This document shows positions 32,801 to 41,743 of a DNA stretch of 64,000 nt, one piece after another (position 1 is the stretch's first letter; the number at the start of each line of letters is the position of its first letter). Origin of the DNA: Spirochaetales bacterium (lineage in GTDB: Bacteria > Spirochaetota > Spirochaetia > UBA9216); NCBI GenBank assembly GCA_016839055.1, contig JAEKNX010000011.1, positions 98,015-162,014 on the forward strand. The letters are read 5' to 3'. The notes below the pieces were generated by a model that saw only the letters and a program-made list of their open reading frames with translations, had not been told where the DNA came from and searched no databases. Both the position numbers and the translations under genes were made by a program.

Positions 32801-32909
32801 CAATTATCTTAAAGCAAGAATATTAGTTGAGAACCTGCTGAAGAACCCCGACAACCAGCGTAATACTAAGCTGATTGATCTGAAAGAAAGGATTGACCGA
32901 ACAAGATGA
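29883..32909 (+). CDS. large exported TPR/coiled-coil protein
   Basis: This 1008-residue protein has an N-terminal signal peptide (KVVLLIILTILIMPAADLYA) and should be periplasmic. The body is almost all helical, with TPR-like repeats at both ends (for example AKQLVDERKYNDAIFVLTEM near residue 38 and YQEAVSEYTAGNYLKARILV near 962) and coiled-coil stretches between. The start is TTG with GAGG eight bases upstream. It overlaps the SpoIIE-phosphatase gene by four bases, so the two are coupled. I infer that it is a periplasmic partner of that sensor. I do not recognise a named family. Confidence 0.78.
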   Translation: MYIKRFKVVLLIILTILIMPAADLYASGTQEDRIHEAKQLVDERKYNDAIFVLTEMLKSEPARMDEIQALLLRVRNEKENYNKLYEDLIETYGGDNVEAAYPIIKELEELDPLPNEATRESLVLARETAGFVFNNNRWVDIMERASALLAEQEWEAAILTYMEGFDLSRDIFKDSGYGNIDVDEVFARAGKVDELSREIVEIYPDFINKADLAEEAFRKRNAAGFIEAIEQIYPDLKRAAEVREELKDASDYFLTKEESLRNSRRDDKQIHYLIYLDRLLNGRTTVDEKEGITGAVHLFWNDFYRKMEADSTKFAEELFFAANQHYTEGDLEAAADGFRDVVLMAESVRLTLDNGNAFGKENIDASRDPLLTLDEDLLKSDSYFIADSIRASESFQEIIEKRRRLNELKSRIAAIDEFSDVMRETGGGIKAGLAGETVSIYEQLQLWQNRKNEILQLETGGISVDRSVAAVAIQIDELSAMLKEAVNAEIGLTALMAEIELAVFDTELDRLLVAVDESRQLIEGVPEAGTDDGELEFEVTYKYPEEAVSKVLMTESDLRVLIDGIREVERLIDGERDDIKSGAPVAGAAEHASELMRKSGIQLARANALGDKAREQIFTAEKLKQEGERRIEEARNLTRRAQFKAAKEKLEAAAGKFDESLSYREDPVLRKYRDEEIPRLYEEIQTAENNLVVAQVREYLTSGKASYSQGNFAIAQSIMIKAQSRWSDTNIEPNAEVEYWLTLAKTALSVTSGRVIAPTDPLYAEMNQYLNQAQTDFLKAKDEYSAGGGADADFYFNRAEQSILIVQQFFPFNEEARVLNLRISQYRNPERFNELFKTDFQTARRLIATNPQKAYIDLKDLEAINAQYSGLKSAIIEAEYAAGIKVRPPDPDKLRRSTELYKLAFSIVSRNIRSEFNVALSYLDEAISLNTDNLEAIRLKDRISADVGGTATIVMSNTDQQVYQEAVSEYTAGNYLKARILVENLLKNPDNQRNTKLIDLKERIDRTR

Positions 32910-35900
32910 CAATATGCCGCAGATTCGGATTTTTTATTACAGCCGTTGTCTTACTACTGATCTCAGGTTTTTTCGCCTCAGTAAGGGTATGGGCTCAGGA
33001 CTTTTACTGGGAAGATGAAGAAGTCCTCGTCTCCTCCGGTACCGATTTCTCCCGTAGTGCTTCGGGCGGAGGCCTCATGGCTTCGGTATGGCAAGAAGAG
33101 ACCTTCGCGAATGCTGCGGGCGGAACCTTCTATCTATCTATGACATCTTCCTCAGGAGGTGGAAAATGGATAGTAAATAACCGCTTTCTCGGGCCATTTA
33201 AATATACTGGTAAGGAAAGTTACTTTTATTCATTTATTATCGATAATGCCGGCAAAATTATACTATCAGTTGCTGAAGATGATAAAACAATCGGTATCTA
33301 TGAATCTGGGGACGGCGGCGGCACATTTTCGAGAATTTACAGATCCAGTGCCTTCCCTCTCAGAGTCAGTCCCAGACTATCTCTCCGAGATGACGGCGGA
33401 CTGCTTCTGTTTGTGACCCAGGAATCGGCCCTCAATAACTTCGGCTCACTGGGCATCTACTATTCGGCCTCCGACAACGGCAGCACCTGGACGGAATATA
33501 AAGCTCTTGCACCTGAAGCTGAGCTGAAAGGAAATTTCCTGCCGTCCCATACTTCATACCAGGGACGTGATTATGTTGTATTCCAGGCTTTTTATATTGG
33601 AGCAACCTCGACCTTTCAGCTTTATCTGAAGCACAGCGATGACGGAGGAATCTCATGGTCGGATCCGGTTTATCTCTCCGGCTTCGAAGATCGGAATGAG
33701 TATTTTGCCGGTGACTCCTATGTATTTGATAATCAGAGACCGTTTGTTCTCGGAACGGCGTCAGGCCTGAGTCTCGTCTGGGAACGCGGCTATGCCGGCG
33801 GAAACCCGCAGATCTATTACGCGGATATAGGATGGGACGGTCAAATTGTCGGAGTTCCGGAACAAGTCAGCCGCGGATCAGCGGAATGCCGTAATCCAAG
33901 GCTAAGTACTTACCGGGGAGTCGATTATTTAATTTGGTTCGACAACAGGGTGGGTGATTACCATAATGTCATCGCCAGCCGTGACGGTCTGTATTGGTCT
34001 GACTATGATCTCAACAATGTTACCCCCGGGAAATCGATTTTCGGTAATCTTCTTGTCAGCGGCGGGGATATGTATGTCATGTGGGAGAACGAGTATCGAA
34101 ACAAGAAACGGCTTATGCTGCTGTCTCCTGATAAAACGGTAGCTAGCCCAATCATAAGGGCTGCCGATTTCCGTGCCGGATACCCCGCTAAGCAAAATAG
34201 TTTTACGGTGCGCTGGAATTCTCCGGATGACTCATCTGGTATAGCCGGTTATTCCTATACCTATGGGCGTGACCCCTCCGCGCGGCCCGAGGAAAAGCTT
34301 CTGATGCTTGACCGGCAAAGAAGTTTCAGCATGGATTTTGATGAGGACGGGCTGTGGTATTTTCAGCTCATTGCTCAGGACTATGCAGGCAACTGGTCCG
34401 AGCCCGCCGTAATAGAGATGAATCGTGACACGACACCTCCGGGGAAAATCAGCTTTATCGAACCTGAGACCGATGAGGATGGAACCCTGCTTTCAAATAC
34501 ATCGAGCCTCGAATGGAGTCCTCCCGAAGACGGAGATCTATCCGGTTACAGCTACAGGATGCAGTACATGGCCCGCTGGACATATGGGGGTGATCAGCAG
34601 GCGTTACGGCCTCAGCTGCCCTCAAATAGTGTGCAGACGACCTCGGAAAAGTACTCATTCAGGAATCTTGATAACGGATTGTGGGCATTTAGTGTAAGGA
34701 CTATAGACCTTGTAGGAAATGTCGGTGAGGCGGAGACCTATTATTTCAGGATTAACAAATACATTCCGGTTACCTTTATTACAGCAGTAGACAGTAACAG
34801 AGATGATCTTGGAAATGTAACCCTCGAGATAAGTGGAAGAGGATTCTCGGTCGGGGGCAATATTGATCAGGTTATTCTCGACAGGGACGGCCTGGAGCCC
34901 TACGATTACATTTATCGCCAGGGAGATGAACTCTATGAGGTGGAAACAGACCGATTCATCAGCGGACCGGTACTTGAGGATATTGATACCGGAACTTACA
35001 AGATAGGACTTATACATCCGCGGCGCGGTCTTTATTTTACGAGATCCGGTATAGATATTGAATCATCAGGAACTGTCAAATTCGGGGATTTCTCAGTGGT
35101 GCCACAGCCGTTGTGGTCGGTGGTTCCCGAGCGGAGAATAAATGTTCCTTTCGAATATATTCTAATTGCGCTTATTATGGTTCTGCTGCTGTTTCTGTTT
35201 ATTTTTACGCTGCAGAGGACTGCCTCACTGGTCTCTGAAGCCAGAGTCCTGCGTCATCATGCAATGGTCCTCATCGAGGGAGGAATTATAGGTGCCGAAG
35301 AAAAAAAGAAGAGGGTTGCTCAAATGTCAAAAATTCGCATGGGATTGAGAATTAAATTTGTTTTAATGTTCACATTCCTGGTTTTATTAATTGTCGGGAT
35401 GATCTCGGTACCCATCACCATTTTTACATCAGAAAACCAGAGGGATATACTTGCCTCCGGACTGGAGGATAGAGCGGAAGTTCTTCTTGAAAGCATAACC
35501 TCAGGCGCCAGAACCTTTCTGCCTTCTGAGAATATACTCGAGCTGAATACCCTCCCTTCTCAGATGTCCGCTCTCGGAGACGACGCCGTGTTTGTGACAA
35601 TAACCAGTGCCGGAAATTCTGCCGCCCCTAATTATGATCCTGACGTTTATGATTATGTCTGGGCTACCAATGACCCGGGACTTCCGGAAGAAGCCGGCCG
35701 GACGACAGCCTTCTATAAGATGGATGATGAGATTGCCGGAATTGCCGATGAACTTGGAGCCATGATCAATGAGCGGGCCAAGGCCAAGGTAGGTTTCATA
35801 GTTGAAGAGATCCGGCGGCTCAATGAACAGGTTGAACCCTTGGTTGCTCGTTTTATCCGAACCGGAGATACTGAGGCTGAAGATGCTATCAACCAGATTC

Positions 35901-37522
35901 AGGATGAACTGAGAAACCTTGATCAAGAGCTGAACCTAAGACTCTATGAGATAGGAAATCAGGTAGCCAGTTATCCGCCCTATGTTTCGGAAGAACTGAC
36001 CGCCGCCGTTACAAATTTCACCTTCTATAAGCCTGTAGTTTTCCGTACTCCGGGGGCTGATTCATATTTCAGGGGAATTGTCCGTCTTGGCATTTCAACT
36101 AGCGGCATCCTTCAGATAATTACCGAGTCGAGGCAGCAGCTTATAAAAATAATCTCTGCCATAGCCGCCGCGGCCATGATTATCGGTATCATCGGTGCGC
36201 TGATTCTCGCGGCCATTATTATCAGGCCGATAAATCTGCTTGTGAAGGGTGTTGAGCTGATTCGGGATACAGAAAATAAAGGAGATCTCAAGAATCATAT
36301 AATAAAGGTCGGTACAAGGGATGAGCTGTCATTACTGGCTACTACAGTAAACCAGATGACTGAAGGGCTTGTAAAAGCCGCAGCTGCAAATGAAATGCTG
36401 ACAGTAGGTAAGGAAGTACAGAAGAAATTCATTCCGCTTAACGAGGATTCTTCGGGAGCCAAGCTTTCAACCGGAAAAGATGAGAACGATGATATTGCAT
36501 TCTTCGGTTACTATGAGGGCGCGAAGGGCGTCTCCGGTGACTATTTTGATTTCAGGAAGATTGATGATGTACATTGGGCGGCAATAAAATGTGATGTTGC
36601 GGGCAAGGGAGTTCCTGCATCGCTTATCATGGTTGAGGTTGCTACAATTTTTCTCAGTTTTTTCCGAAACAGGAAGGCTGTCAAGAATAAATCAGGTAAG
36701 TCGCTGCCCCCGAATATTGCCGAACTTACATACAGTATTAATGATCTTGTCGAGGAAGTAGGATTCACCGGCCGTTTTGCCGCCTTTACTATTGTCATTA
36801 TCAATGAGGTGACCGGTGAACTCTATCTCTGTAACGCAGGTGATAATATTGTTCACCTTTATGACAGTGGGCAGAAGGCGATGATTACTAAGATCCTTCC
36901 CGAATCACCGGCTTCAGGAGTTTTTCCATCGGAGATGGTGAAAATGGGTACCGGCTTCGTTCAGGTAAAGGATCAGTTGAAAAAAGGTGACAGCCTGCTG
37001 ATGTTTACTGACGGTCTCGAGGAGGCTCAGAGGCATTTGCGGGACAGTTCTTTTAATATTATTAAGCCGGACGCGAGCGAAATAGCTGATAAAAATCTGC
37101 CTGTTACGGTTTCTTCGAATGACGGCTTTGAAGAATTCGGAACCTGGCGTATTCAGGCTATGATAAATACACTTAAGGAAGGCGGAAAGTACCATCTTGA
37201 GAAATACTATAATCCGATGAATGATGAAGAACTGATTTTTGATTTTACCGACTGCGTAGGTTCTATTGAAGAGATTGTTATGGCTTCGGTTTCGGTTGAG
37301 CGTGTGTTCAGGCTTTACCGTACCCCGTCCTCAGGTCCTGATGACCGTGTCTTGATCGACAAGCCTATCGCGGCCTTTCTTAAAGACCATTTTGATGGCT
37401 GGAGTGAATATTTCAGCCATCCATTGCCTGCCAGAGCGGAGGATCAATATATTACCTTTACCCACCTTCAAGAGGATGAGCAATTTGATGACCTGACAAT
37501 ACTTGGAATCTCTAAGAAATGA
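32906..37522 (+). CDS. membrane sensor SpoIIE-family PP2C phosphatase with extracytoplasmic beta-propeller
   Basis: This 1538-residue protein has, in order: signal peptide (1-30); a sialidase-type propeller with Asp-box motifs such as SGDGGGTF, SASDNGSTW and HSDDGGISW (about 80-300); FN3-like segments opening DTTPPGKISF (about 430-640); a membrane helix near 750; a short cytoplasmic loop; a second helix near 815; a periplasmic coiled region (about 840-1075); a third helix near 1080; HAMP; and a SpoIIE/PP2C domain (about 1170-1538). Metal-binding aspartates are in GVSGDYFDF, KCDVAGKGVPASL and FTDGLEEAQ. RsbU-like enzymes dephosphorylate STAS anti-anti-sigma proteins. No STAS or RsbW gene is in the window. 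The propeller presumably binds a glycan or protein. Confidence 0.85.
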   Translation: MTICRRFGFFITAVVLLLISGFFASVRVWAQDFYWEDEEVLVSSGTDFSRSASGGGLMASVWQEETFANAAGGTFYLSMTSSSGGGKWIVNNRFLGPFKYTGKESYFYSFIIDNAGKIILSVAEDDKTIGIYESGDGGGTFSRIYRSSAFPLRVSPRLSLRDDGGLLLFVTQESALNNFGSLGIYYSASDNGSTWTEYKALAPEAELKGNFLPSHTSYQGRDYVVFQAFYIGATSTFQLYLKHSDDGGISWSDPVYLSGFEDRNEYFAGDSYVFDNQRPFVLGTASGLSLVWERGYAGGNPQIYYADIGWDGQIVGVPEQVSRGSAECRNPRLSTYRGVDYLIWFDNRVGDYHNVIASRDGLYWSDYDLNNVTPGKSIFGNLLVSGGDMYVMWENEYRNKKRLMLLSPDKTVASPIIRAADFRAGYPAKQNSFTVRWNSPDDSSGIAGYSYTYGRDPSARPEEKLLMLDRQRSFSMDFDEDGLWYFQLIAQDYAGNWSEPAVIEMNRDTTPPGKISFIEPETDEDGTLLSNTSSLEWSPPEDGDLSGYSYRMQYMARWTYGGDQQALRPQLPSNSVQTTSEKYSFRNLDNGLWAFSVRTIDLVGNVGEAETYYFRINKYIPVTFITAVDSNRDDLGNVTLEISGRGFSVGGNIDQVILDRDGLEPYDYIYRQGDELYEVETDRFISGPVLEDIDTGTYKIGLIHPRRGLYFTRSGIDIESSGTVKFGDFSVVPQPLWSVVPERRINVPFEYILIALIMVLLLFLFIFTLQRTASLVSEARVLRHHAMVLIEGGIIGAEEKKKRVAQMSKIRMGLRIKFVLMFTFLVLLIVGMISVPITIFTSENQRDILASGLEDRAEVLLESITSGARTFLPSENILELNTLPSQMSALGDDAVFVTITSAGNSAAPNYDPDVYDYVWATNDPGLPEEAGRTTAFYKMDDEIAGIADELGAMINERAKAKVGFIVEEIRRLNEQVEPLVARFIRTGDTEAEDAINQIQDELRNLDQELNLRLYEIGNQVASYPPYVSEELTAAVTNFTFYKPVVFRTPGADSYFRGIVRLGISTSGILQIITESRQQLIKIISAIAAAAMIIGIIGALILAAIIIRPINLLVKGVELIRDTENKGDLKNHIIKVGTRDELSLLATTVNQMTEGLVKAAAANEMLTVGKEVQKKFIPLNEDSSGAKLSTGKDENDDIAFFGYYEGAKGVSGDYFDFRKIDDVHWAAIKCDVAGKGVPASLIMVEVATIFLSFFRNRKAVKNKSGKSLPPNIAELTYSINDLVEEVGFTGRFAAFTIVIINEVTGELYLCNAGDNIVHLYDSGQKAMITKILPESPASGVFPSEMVKMGTGFVQVKDQLKKGDSLLMFTDGLEEAQRHLRDSSFNIIKPDASEIADKNLPVTVSSNDGFEEFGTWRIQAMINTLKEGGKYHLEKYYNPMNDEELIFDFTDCVGSIEEIVMASVSVERVFRLYRTPSSGPDDRVLIDKPIAAFLKDHFDGWSEYFSHPLPARAEDQYITFTHLQEDEQFDDLTILGISKK

Positions 37523-37839
37523 GTCAGAAGTTTTTCTGCGACAACTGCGGGTGGCAGGTAAATAAAGACGAGAGTATCTGCCCCCACTGCGGCAGATATT
37601 TCAAGTCTGTAAAATGTCCCGCCTGCGGATTCGCGGGAAGGGCCAGTCTGTTTTTTGACGGATGTCCGGCCTGCGGATATGCGGGGGAGGGTGGAGTAGA
37701 CCTTGACTTTGCAGAAGAAGCCCGCAGGAAGAAGCCGAAGGGGCTCTTCTCCGGTAAATTCTACCGGACAGCTATTCCGGTGCTGACCGCTCTTTTTATT
37801 TTTCTCTTAATCTGGTTTTTCAGAATTCTCGACCGTTGA
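37519..37839 (+). CDS. zinc-ribbon protein with C-terminal membrane helix
   Basis: This 106-residue protein has four CxxC-type pairs in the first 60 residues (FCDNCG, CPHCG, CPACG, CPACGYAG), forming two zinc ribbons, and ends in one membrane helix (AIPVLTALFIFLLIWFF). It should be tail-anchored with its ribbons in the cytoplasm. It overlaps the SpoIIE gene by four bases (ATGA), making it the third gene of that operon. Its last 33 bases overlap the convergent RluA gene. A role in the sensor complex is inference. Confidence 0.78.
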   Translation: MSQKFFCDNCGWQVNKDESICPHCGRYFKSVKCPACGFAGRASLFFDGCPACGYAGEGGVDLDFAEEARRKKPKGLFSGKFYRTAIPVLTALFIFLLIWFFRILDR

Positions 37840-38493
37840 CGTGTAAAGTTCGGGCGGAACGGAATTCCAGATCGGATCATCGGGAAGATCCGCCTTCAGA
37901 AAGATTTTCCTGCCGTCTTCGGGGTGGGTGAACTCTATTGAAAGCGCATGCAGATGAATGCCGCCGCCAGGGTTTGTTCTTCGTGCCCCATATTTTACAT
38001 CACCCTTAATGTGACAGCCTGATCCCGCCAATTGGACTCTTATCTGATGTCTGCGGCCGGTCTCGAGAATGATTTCGAAAATATGATATTTATCCGTCTT
38101 GAAAATTTCTTTGTAGCGGAGGGATGCTTTCTTTGTACTCTTGTCCTCAGCATTTCTCAGATAGACTTTGTTCGCCTTGTTGCCGGACGGAACATGGATG
38201 TTATCGGTAAGTCGTCCCTCGCCTCCGGGCAGGCTGATGTCAGTAGCTGCTAAATAGCGTTTCACCGGGGTGTGAAGGCTGAACTGCCTGCTGAGGTCAG
38301 CCGCGGCCGCCTTAGTCCGTGCGAATATTACTATTCCGCTAACCGGAGTATCAATCCGGTGCACCACAAAGAGGCTGCCGTACTCGGGCTCAAGCATTTT
38401 TTTAAGTGACTCGGCGCTGTTTTTGCCTTCCTGCACCGAAATGCCCGCTTTTTTATTTACAGCCAGGATGCTGTTATCAAAATATACTACCAT
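37807..38493 (-). CDS. RluA-family RNA pseudouridine synthase
   Basis: This 228-residue protein is a stand-alone RluA-type pseudouridine synthase. The catalytic aspartate lies in VVHRIDTPVSGIVIFAR, a variant of HRLDxxTSG. The ILETGRRHQIRVQLA and GDVKYGAR motifs and the C-terminal HALSIEFTHP are also present. No S4 domain is present, so it is the short form. The ATG at 38493 gives the usual YFDNSILAVNKKAGISVQEG start; the open frame continues to 38529 without matching the family. Target (tRNA or 23S rRNA) is unknown. No Shine-Dalgarno is visible. Confidence 0.88.
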   Translation of the reverse strand: MVVYFDNSILAVNKKAGISVQEGKNSAESLKKMLEPEYGSLFVVHRIDTPVSGIVIFARTKAAAADLSRQFSLHTPVKRYLAATDISLPGGEGRLTDNIHVPSGNKANKVYLRNAEDKSTKKASLRYKEIFKTDKYHIFEIILETGRRHQIRVQLAGSGCHIKGDVKYGARRTNPGGGIHLHALSIEFTHPEDGRKIFLKADLPDDPIWNSVPPELYTSTVENSEKPD

Positions 38494-38563
38494 TAAAACG
38501 AGTTTCGATATAAAATGACAAAAAGTCAATCACTTGTGAGTTTATTCTACCATGGAGGAAAAA

Positions 38564-39700
38564 ATGAAGAAAAAGATTTTATCGTGTTTGGTTATTCTTA
38601 TAGTTTCGATCACCGGTTTGTCCGCCGGAGATATTGGATTTGCCTTTGAGGATGCAAGGTTTCATTCCGACTATCTGGCAGGTTTCGCTCCTCTCTATCT
38701 GAGAGTTGGTGTCGATTACAGCGGTTTGGAACTGCTGGAAGGGCAGAAGACTAATCTCTATGTCATCGGCGGAGGAGCCTTGATTAGTTCAAGTCTCTGG
38801 ACTAATTCTCTTGGACGTCCTATTACCCCGAGCATAGATAATACAACAGATGTTTTCAATGATCTGAACTCCTATAGCAAATGGCAGGGAGATCTGTCCC
38901 TGAAGCTGAAGCAGGGTCTTATCCAGGAAGAGGGCAGGGAAGACGAGAAGGCCTTCTTTGCAGTATACGGAAAGTACGGCTTTCACCTGACCTCCCCCCA
39001 TGAGAACGCCGACGGCAGCCAGTCCATCTTCTTAAGCGGCAGCAATTCCGCCTACCCTGATAACGCGGGCACCCTTTCGAATATCCTCCAGGTCGGTTTC
39101 GAAATTGACAGGCTCGACCAAGGCGATGTATACAACGGATTCAATGTAGACGGTTCGGTTATCTACGGGCCGTCATGGCTGCTCAACACTCTTAATGGAA
39201 CTACCGACTTCGTGTCGGTTAACCTTACGGCACAGGGCTACCTTTCCCTTCTCGATCTCAAACGAGAGAACAGTGAGCTTGAACTCGTCGGAATTTATCT
39301 TGCCAACAGAATAAGAGCGGATTATACCACCGGTGCCGCTATACCTCAGTTTTATCAGGAAGATCCTGCGATGGGATCGAAGATAAGGGGCTTCGAGGGC
39401 AACAGTCTAGGCACTGAATTTTCAATTGTAAACAATCTTGACATCCGGGTTTATGGAATAGAGTTTATTGACAACATAAACCCGGTCTTCATCGCCTTTT
39501 TCGACGCGGGATATTTTGCCGGTAATTACTACAACACCCAGTATCCGGGAAGCGGATTCCTGTGTTCCGCCGGATTTCAGATTGCGCTGAACATCATCGA
39601 CTTTGCACAGATAGGCTATTCATTCGAGTTCCCGCTTGTTGGATCCAATATGGTGGAAGCCCCGATGCTCTCGAGCCTTATGCTTATGTACAAGTTTTAA
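38564..39700 (+). CDS. predicted outer-membrane beta-barrel protein
   Basis: I do not recognise the family. The 378-residue protein has a signal peptide (MKKKILSCLVILIVSITGLSA) and then alternating amphipathic strands rich in Gly, Tyr and Phe, ending in a strand with a terminal aromatic (LMLMYKF), the usual sorting signal of outer-membrane barrels. The ATG at 38564 is chosen because GGAGG lies just upstream; the ATG at 38552 is actually part of that Shine-Dalgarno. It is monocistronic, ending in a strong terminator. Confidence 0.75.
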   Translation: MKKKILSCLVILIVSITGLSAGDIGFAFEDARFHSDYLAGFAPLYLRVGVDYSGLELLEGQKTNLYVIGGGALISSSLWTNSLGRPITPSIDNTTDVFNDLNSYSKWQGDLSLKLKQGLIQEEGREDEKAFFAVYGKYGFHLTSPHENADGSQSIFLSGSNSAYPDNAGTLSNILQVGFEIDRLDQGDVYNGFNVDGSVIYGPSWLLNTLNGTTDFVSVNLTAQGYLSLLDLKRENSELELVGIYLANRIRADYTTGAAIPQFYQEDPAMGSKIRGFEGNSLGTEFSIVNNLDIRVYGIEFIDNINPVFIAFFDAGYFAGNYYNTQYPGSGFLCSAGFQIALNIIDFAQIGYSFEFPLVGSNMVEAPMLSSLMLMYKF

Positions 39701-39706
39701 CAAAGG

Positions 39707-39750
39707 AAAAGCCCTGTCCCGAGGTTCCGGAGCAGGGCTTTCTTTTTTTC
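39707..39750 (+). terminator. intrinsic terminator after the barrel gene
   Basis: AAAGCCCTG (39708-39716) pairs with CAGGGCTTT (39733-39741) around a 16-base loop, followed by CTTTTTTTC. It may also serve the convergent acyl-CoA synthetase gene, though the T-run on that side is shorter. Confidence 0.88.
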
Positions 39751-39759
39751 TTAAATCGT

Positions 39760-41667
39760 TTATTTAAAAAGTTCCTTTATCTCATTTTTATACATTTTTT
39801 CTACAACATTACGCCTTATTTTCAGCGATTGCGTCATTTCAACACCTATTTCAAATTCTTTAGGCAGAATTATGAACCTGAATATTCGTTCAAAAGCCTT
39901 GAACCCCGTTTTTGCGTCTACAAGAGACTGAATCTCTTCCTGCATCAGTTCGTGAATGAAGGGGTTGTTCACCAATTCTTCTTTCTCAAGAAATGAGATT
40001 TGTTTCTCGATCGCGAGTTTTTCGAGTTCTTCCAGATTCGGAACAATGAGGGCACCGAGGAATTTCTGATCCTGACCCACAACCATGATCTGTGATATAT
40101 AATCCGACTGGTTGAGTTTGTCCTCGATTGGAACGGGTTCAACGTTTTCCCCACCGCGGAGGACGATGGTATCTTTTGAGCGGCCTAGAATTTTAAACTC
40201 GCCGGTGTGAGTGAATACCGCTATGTCTCCGGTATTCAGCCACCCGTTTTTAAGAATTTCAGCAGTTTTTTCAGGCTCTTTATAATATCCCTGCATAACC
40301 TGCTGGCTCTTGACGTGGAGTTCTCCCTTGAAGCCGATTGGCATGATTGCTCCGTCCTTGCTTATTACCCTGTACTCGATATCTTCAAGAAGGGGGCCTA
40401 CCGTGTTTGGAATAGGTCTGGAATCCTTTCGAACCGCGAGAATCGGTGCGGTCTCGGTAAGGCCGTAGCCTTCGAGAACTGTGATGCCAACGGTCCTGAA
40501 GAACTTGTCGATGTGGGAGGGAAGGGCGCCGCCTCCGGAAATTCCCGCCTTGAATCTTCCTCCGAGTTTTGCCTTGAGTTTACTGAAAACCAGAACCTGA
40601 CCAAGTTTCTTGAAAGGAGTCAGGACAAGCAGTGGAATTATGCTGACAGCTATGTCGATGAAACGGTTTCTCTTGGAAAACTGAGGCAGCAAGCCTGTAA
40701 ACATGTCATATAAATAAGTATGAATCTCGCCGATAGTCAGGAAAAAATAAAACAGAGTTTTCTTGCCCGCGCTGCCGCTGTTAATGTTTCTTAACACCGC
40801 AGCATGAACGCTTTCCCAAATCCTCGGAACCGAAGTAAGCCACTGTGGTTTTACCTTTGCCATATCCGGCATCATCACAGGCCCGATAGGTTTTGAGAAT
40901 GCCGTTGCAAGACCAAGGAAAACAGAGATATACATGCAGGCCCTCTCGAACGAATGCCAGATAGGGAGTACTGAAAGCATGATTTCTCCTGGGCATAGGT
41001 CGAGATGGGGTTTAATCCTGTCAACTTGGAAGAGAAACGCCTTGTGAGTGAGCATAACACCCTTGGGGTTGCCGGTAGTGCCGGAGGTGTAGATTATTGT
41101 TGCTGTTTCTTCACAGCTGCCCTTTTCCACTTCCCTTTCATAAAAATCTGGATCATTTTTATAAGCCTCTTGGCCGAGTTTAACGACATCGTCGAATGAT
41201 AATATCTCGATGCCCTCAGGAATCTTGAGTTTCTCGATACCTTTCGTATCATAGAGGACAATCTTTTTCAAAAGCCCGATATCTTTTATTTGCGAGAGGA
41301 TCTTCTCGGCCTGAGCGCAGTTCTCGGTAAAAGTCACCTTGCAGTCGGCATGAGCAAGGATGTACCGAATCTCATCGGATGTAGAGTCGCATCCTCTTGG
41401 AACGTCTATTGCCCCAAGACCGGATAGTCCAAAGTCGGTCATTATCCATTCTTTTCTGTTTTCGGAGATCAGGCCTACTTGATCTCCCCGTTTGATTCCT
41501 ATCGCATTAAGGCCCGCGCTGTAAATTTTCAGAGATTCCCAGAAGTCCTTGAATTTTATCGGCTGAAAATCCTGATTCTGATCCTTAATAAGAAAAATTG
41601 CAAGGTCGGCATATTTTGTGCAGATCAGTTTTAATCTTTGGGGTAGAGTATCGTTACTGCTTTTCAA
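39760..41667 (-). CDS. long-chain acyl-CoA synthetase (AMP-forming)
   Basis: This 635-residue enzyme activates fatty acids to acyl-CoA through an acyl-adenylate. The AMP-binding P-loop is ATIIYTSGTTGNPKGVMLTH near residue 190. LEGYGLTETAPIL, the GWLNTGDIAVFTHTGEFKILGR hinge region (quoted in part) and the C-terminal catalytic lysine region near KTGFKAFER are all present. Length and wording fit the FadD15-like group, often membrane-associated. The start is TTG at 41667 with a strong AAGGAG seven bases upstream. It stands alone on the minus strand. Confidence 0.92.
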   Translation of the reverse strand: MKSSNDTLPQRLKLICTKYADLAIFLIKDQNQDFQPIKFKDFWESLKIYSAGLNAIGIKRGDQVGLISENRKEWIMTDFGLSGLGAIDVPRGCDSTSDEIRYILAHADCKVTFTENCAQAEKILSQIKDIGLLKKIVLYDTKGIEKLKIPEGIEILSFDDVVKLGQEAYKNDPDFYEREVEKGSCEETATIIYTSGTTGNPKGVMLTHKAFLFQVDRIKPHLDLCPGEIMLSVLPIWHSFERACMYISVFLGLATAFSKPIGPVMMPDMAKVKPQWLTSVPRIWESVHAAVLRNINSGSAGKKTLFYFFLTIGEIHTYLYDMFTGLLPQFSKRNRFIDIAVSIIPLLVLTPFKKLGQVLVFSKLKAKLGGRFKAGISGGGALPSHIDKFFRTVGITVLEGYGLTETAPILAVRKDSRPIPNTVGPLLEDIEYRVISKDGAIMPIGFKGELHVKSQQVMQGYYKEPEKTAEILKNGWLNTGDIAVFTHTGEFKILGRSKDTIVLRGGENVEPVPIEDKLNQSDYISQIMVVGQDQKFLGALIVPNLEELEKLAIEKQISFLEKEELVNNPFIHELMQEEIQSLVDAKTGFKAFERIFRFIILPKEFEIGVEMTQSLKIRRNVVEKMYKNEIKELFK

Positions 41668-41743
41668 ATCTGTTCTCCTTCAACTTAAACTAATCATTTA
41701 GAGTAACAGAAGACTGCCGGGTTGTCTATTAATATGAGGAAGA

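Noticed and set aside
38530..38551. TGAC-AAAAA-GTCA near 38515 as an operator between RluA and the barrel gene
   Set aside because: The arms are only four bases and neither divergent gene is a regulator; this can arise by chance in AT-rich sequence.
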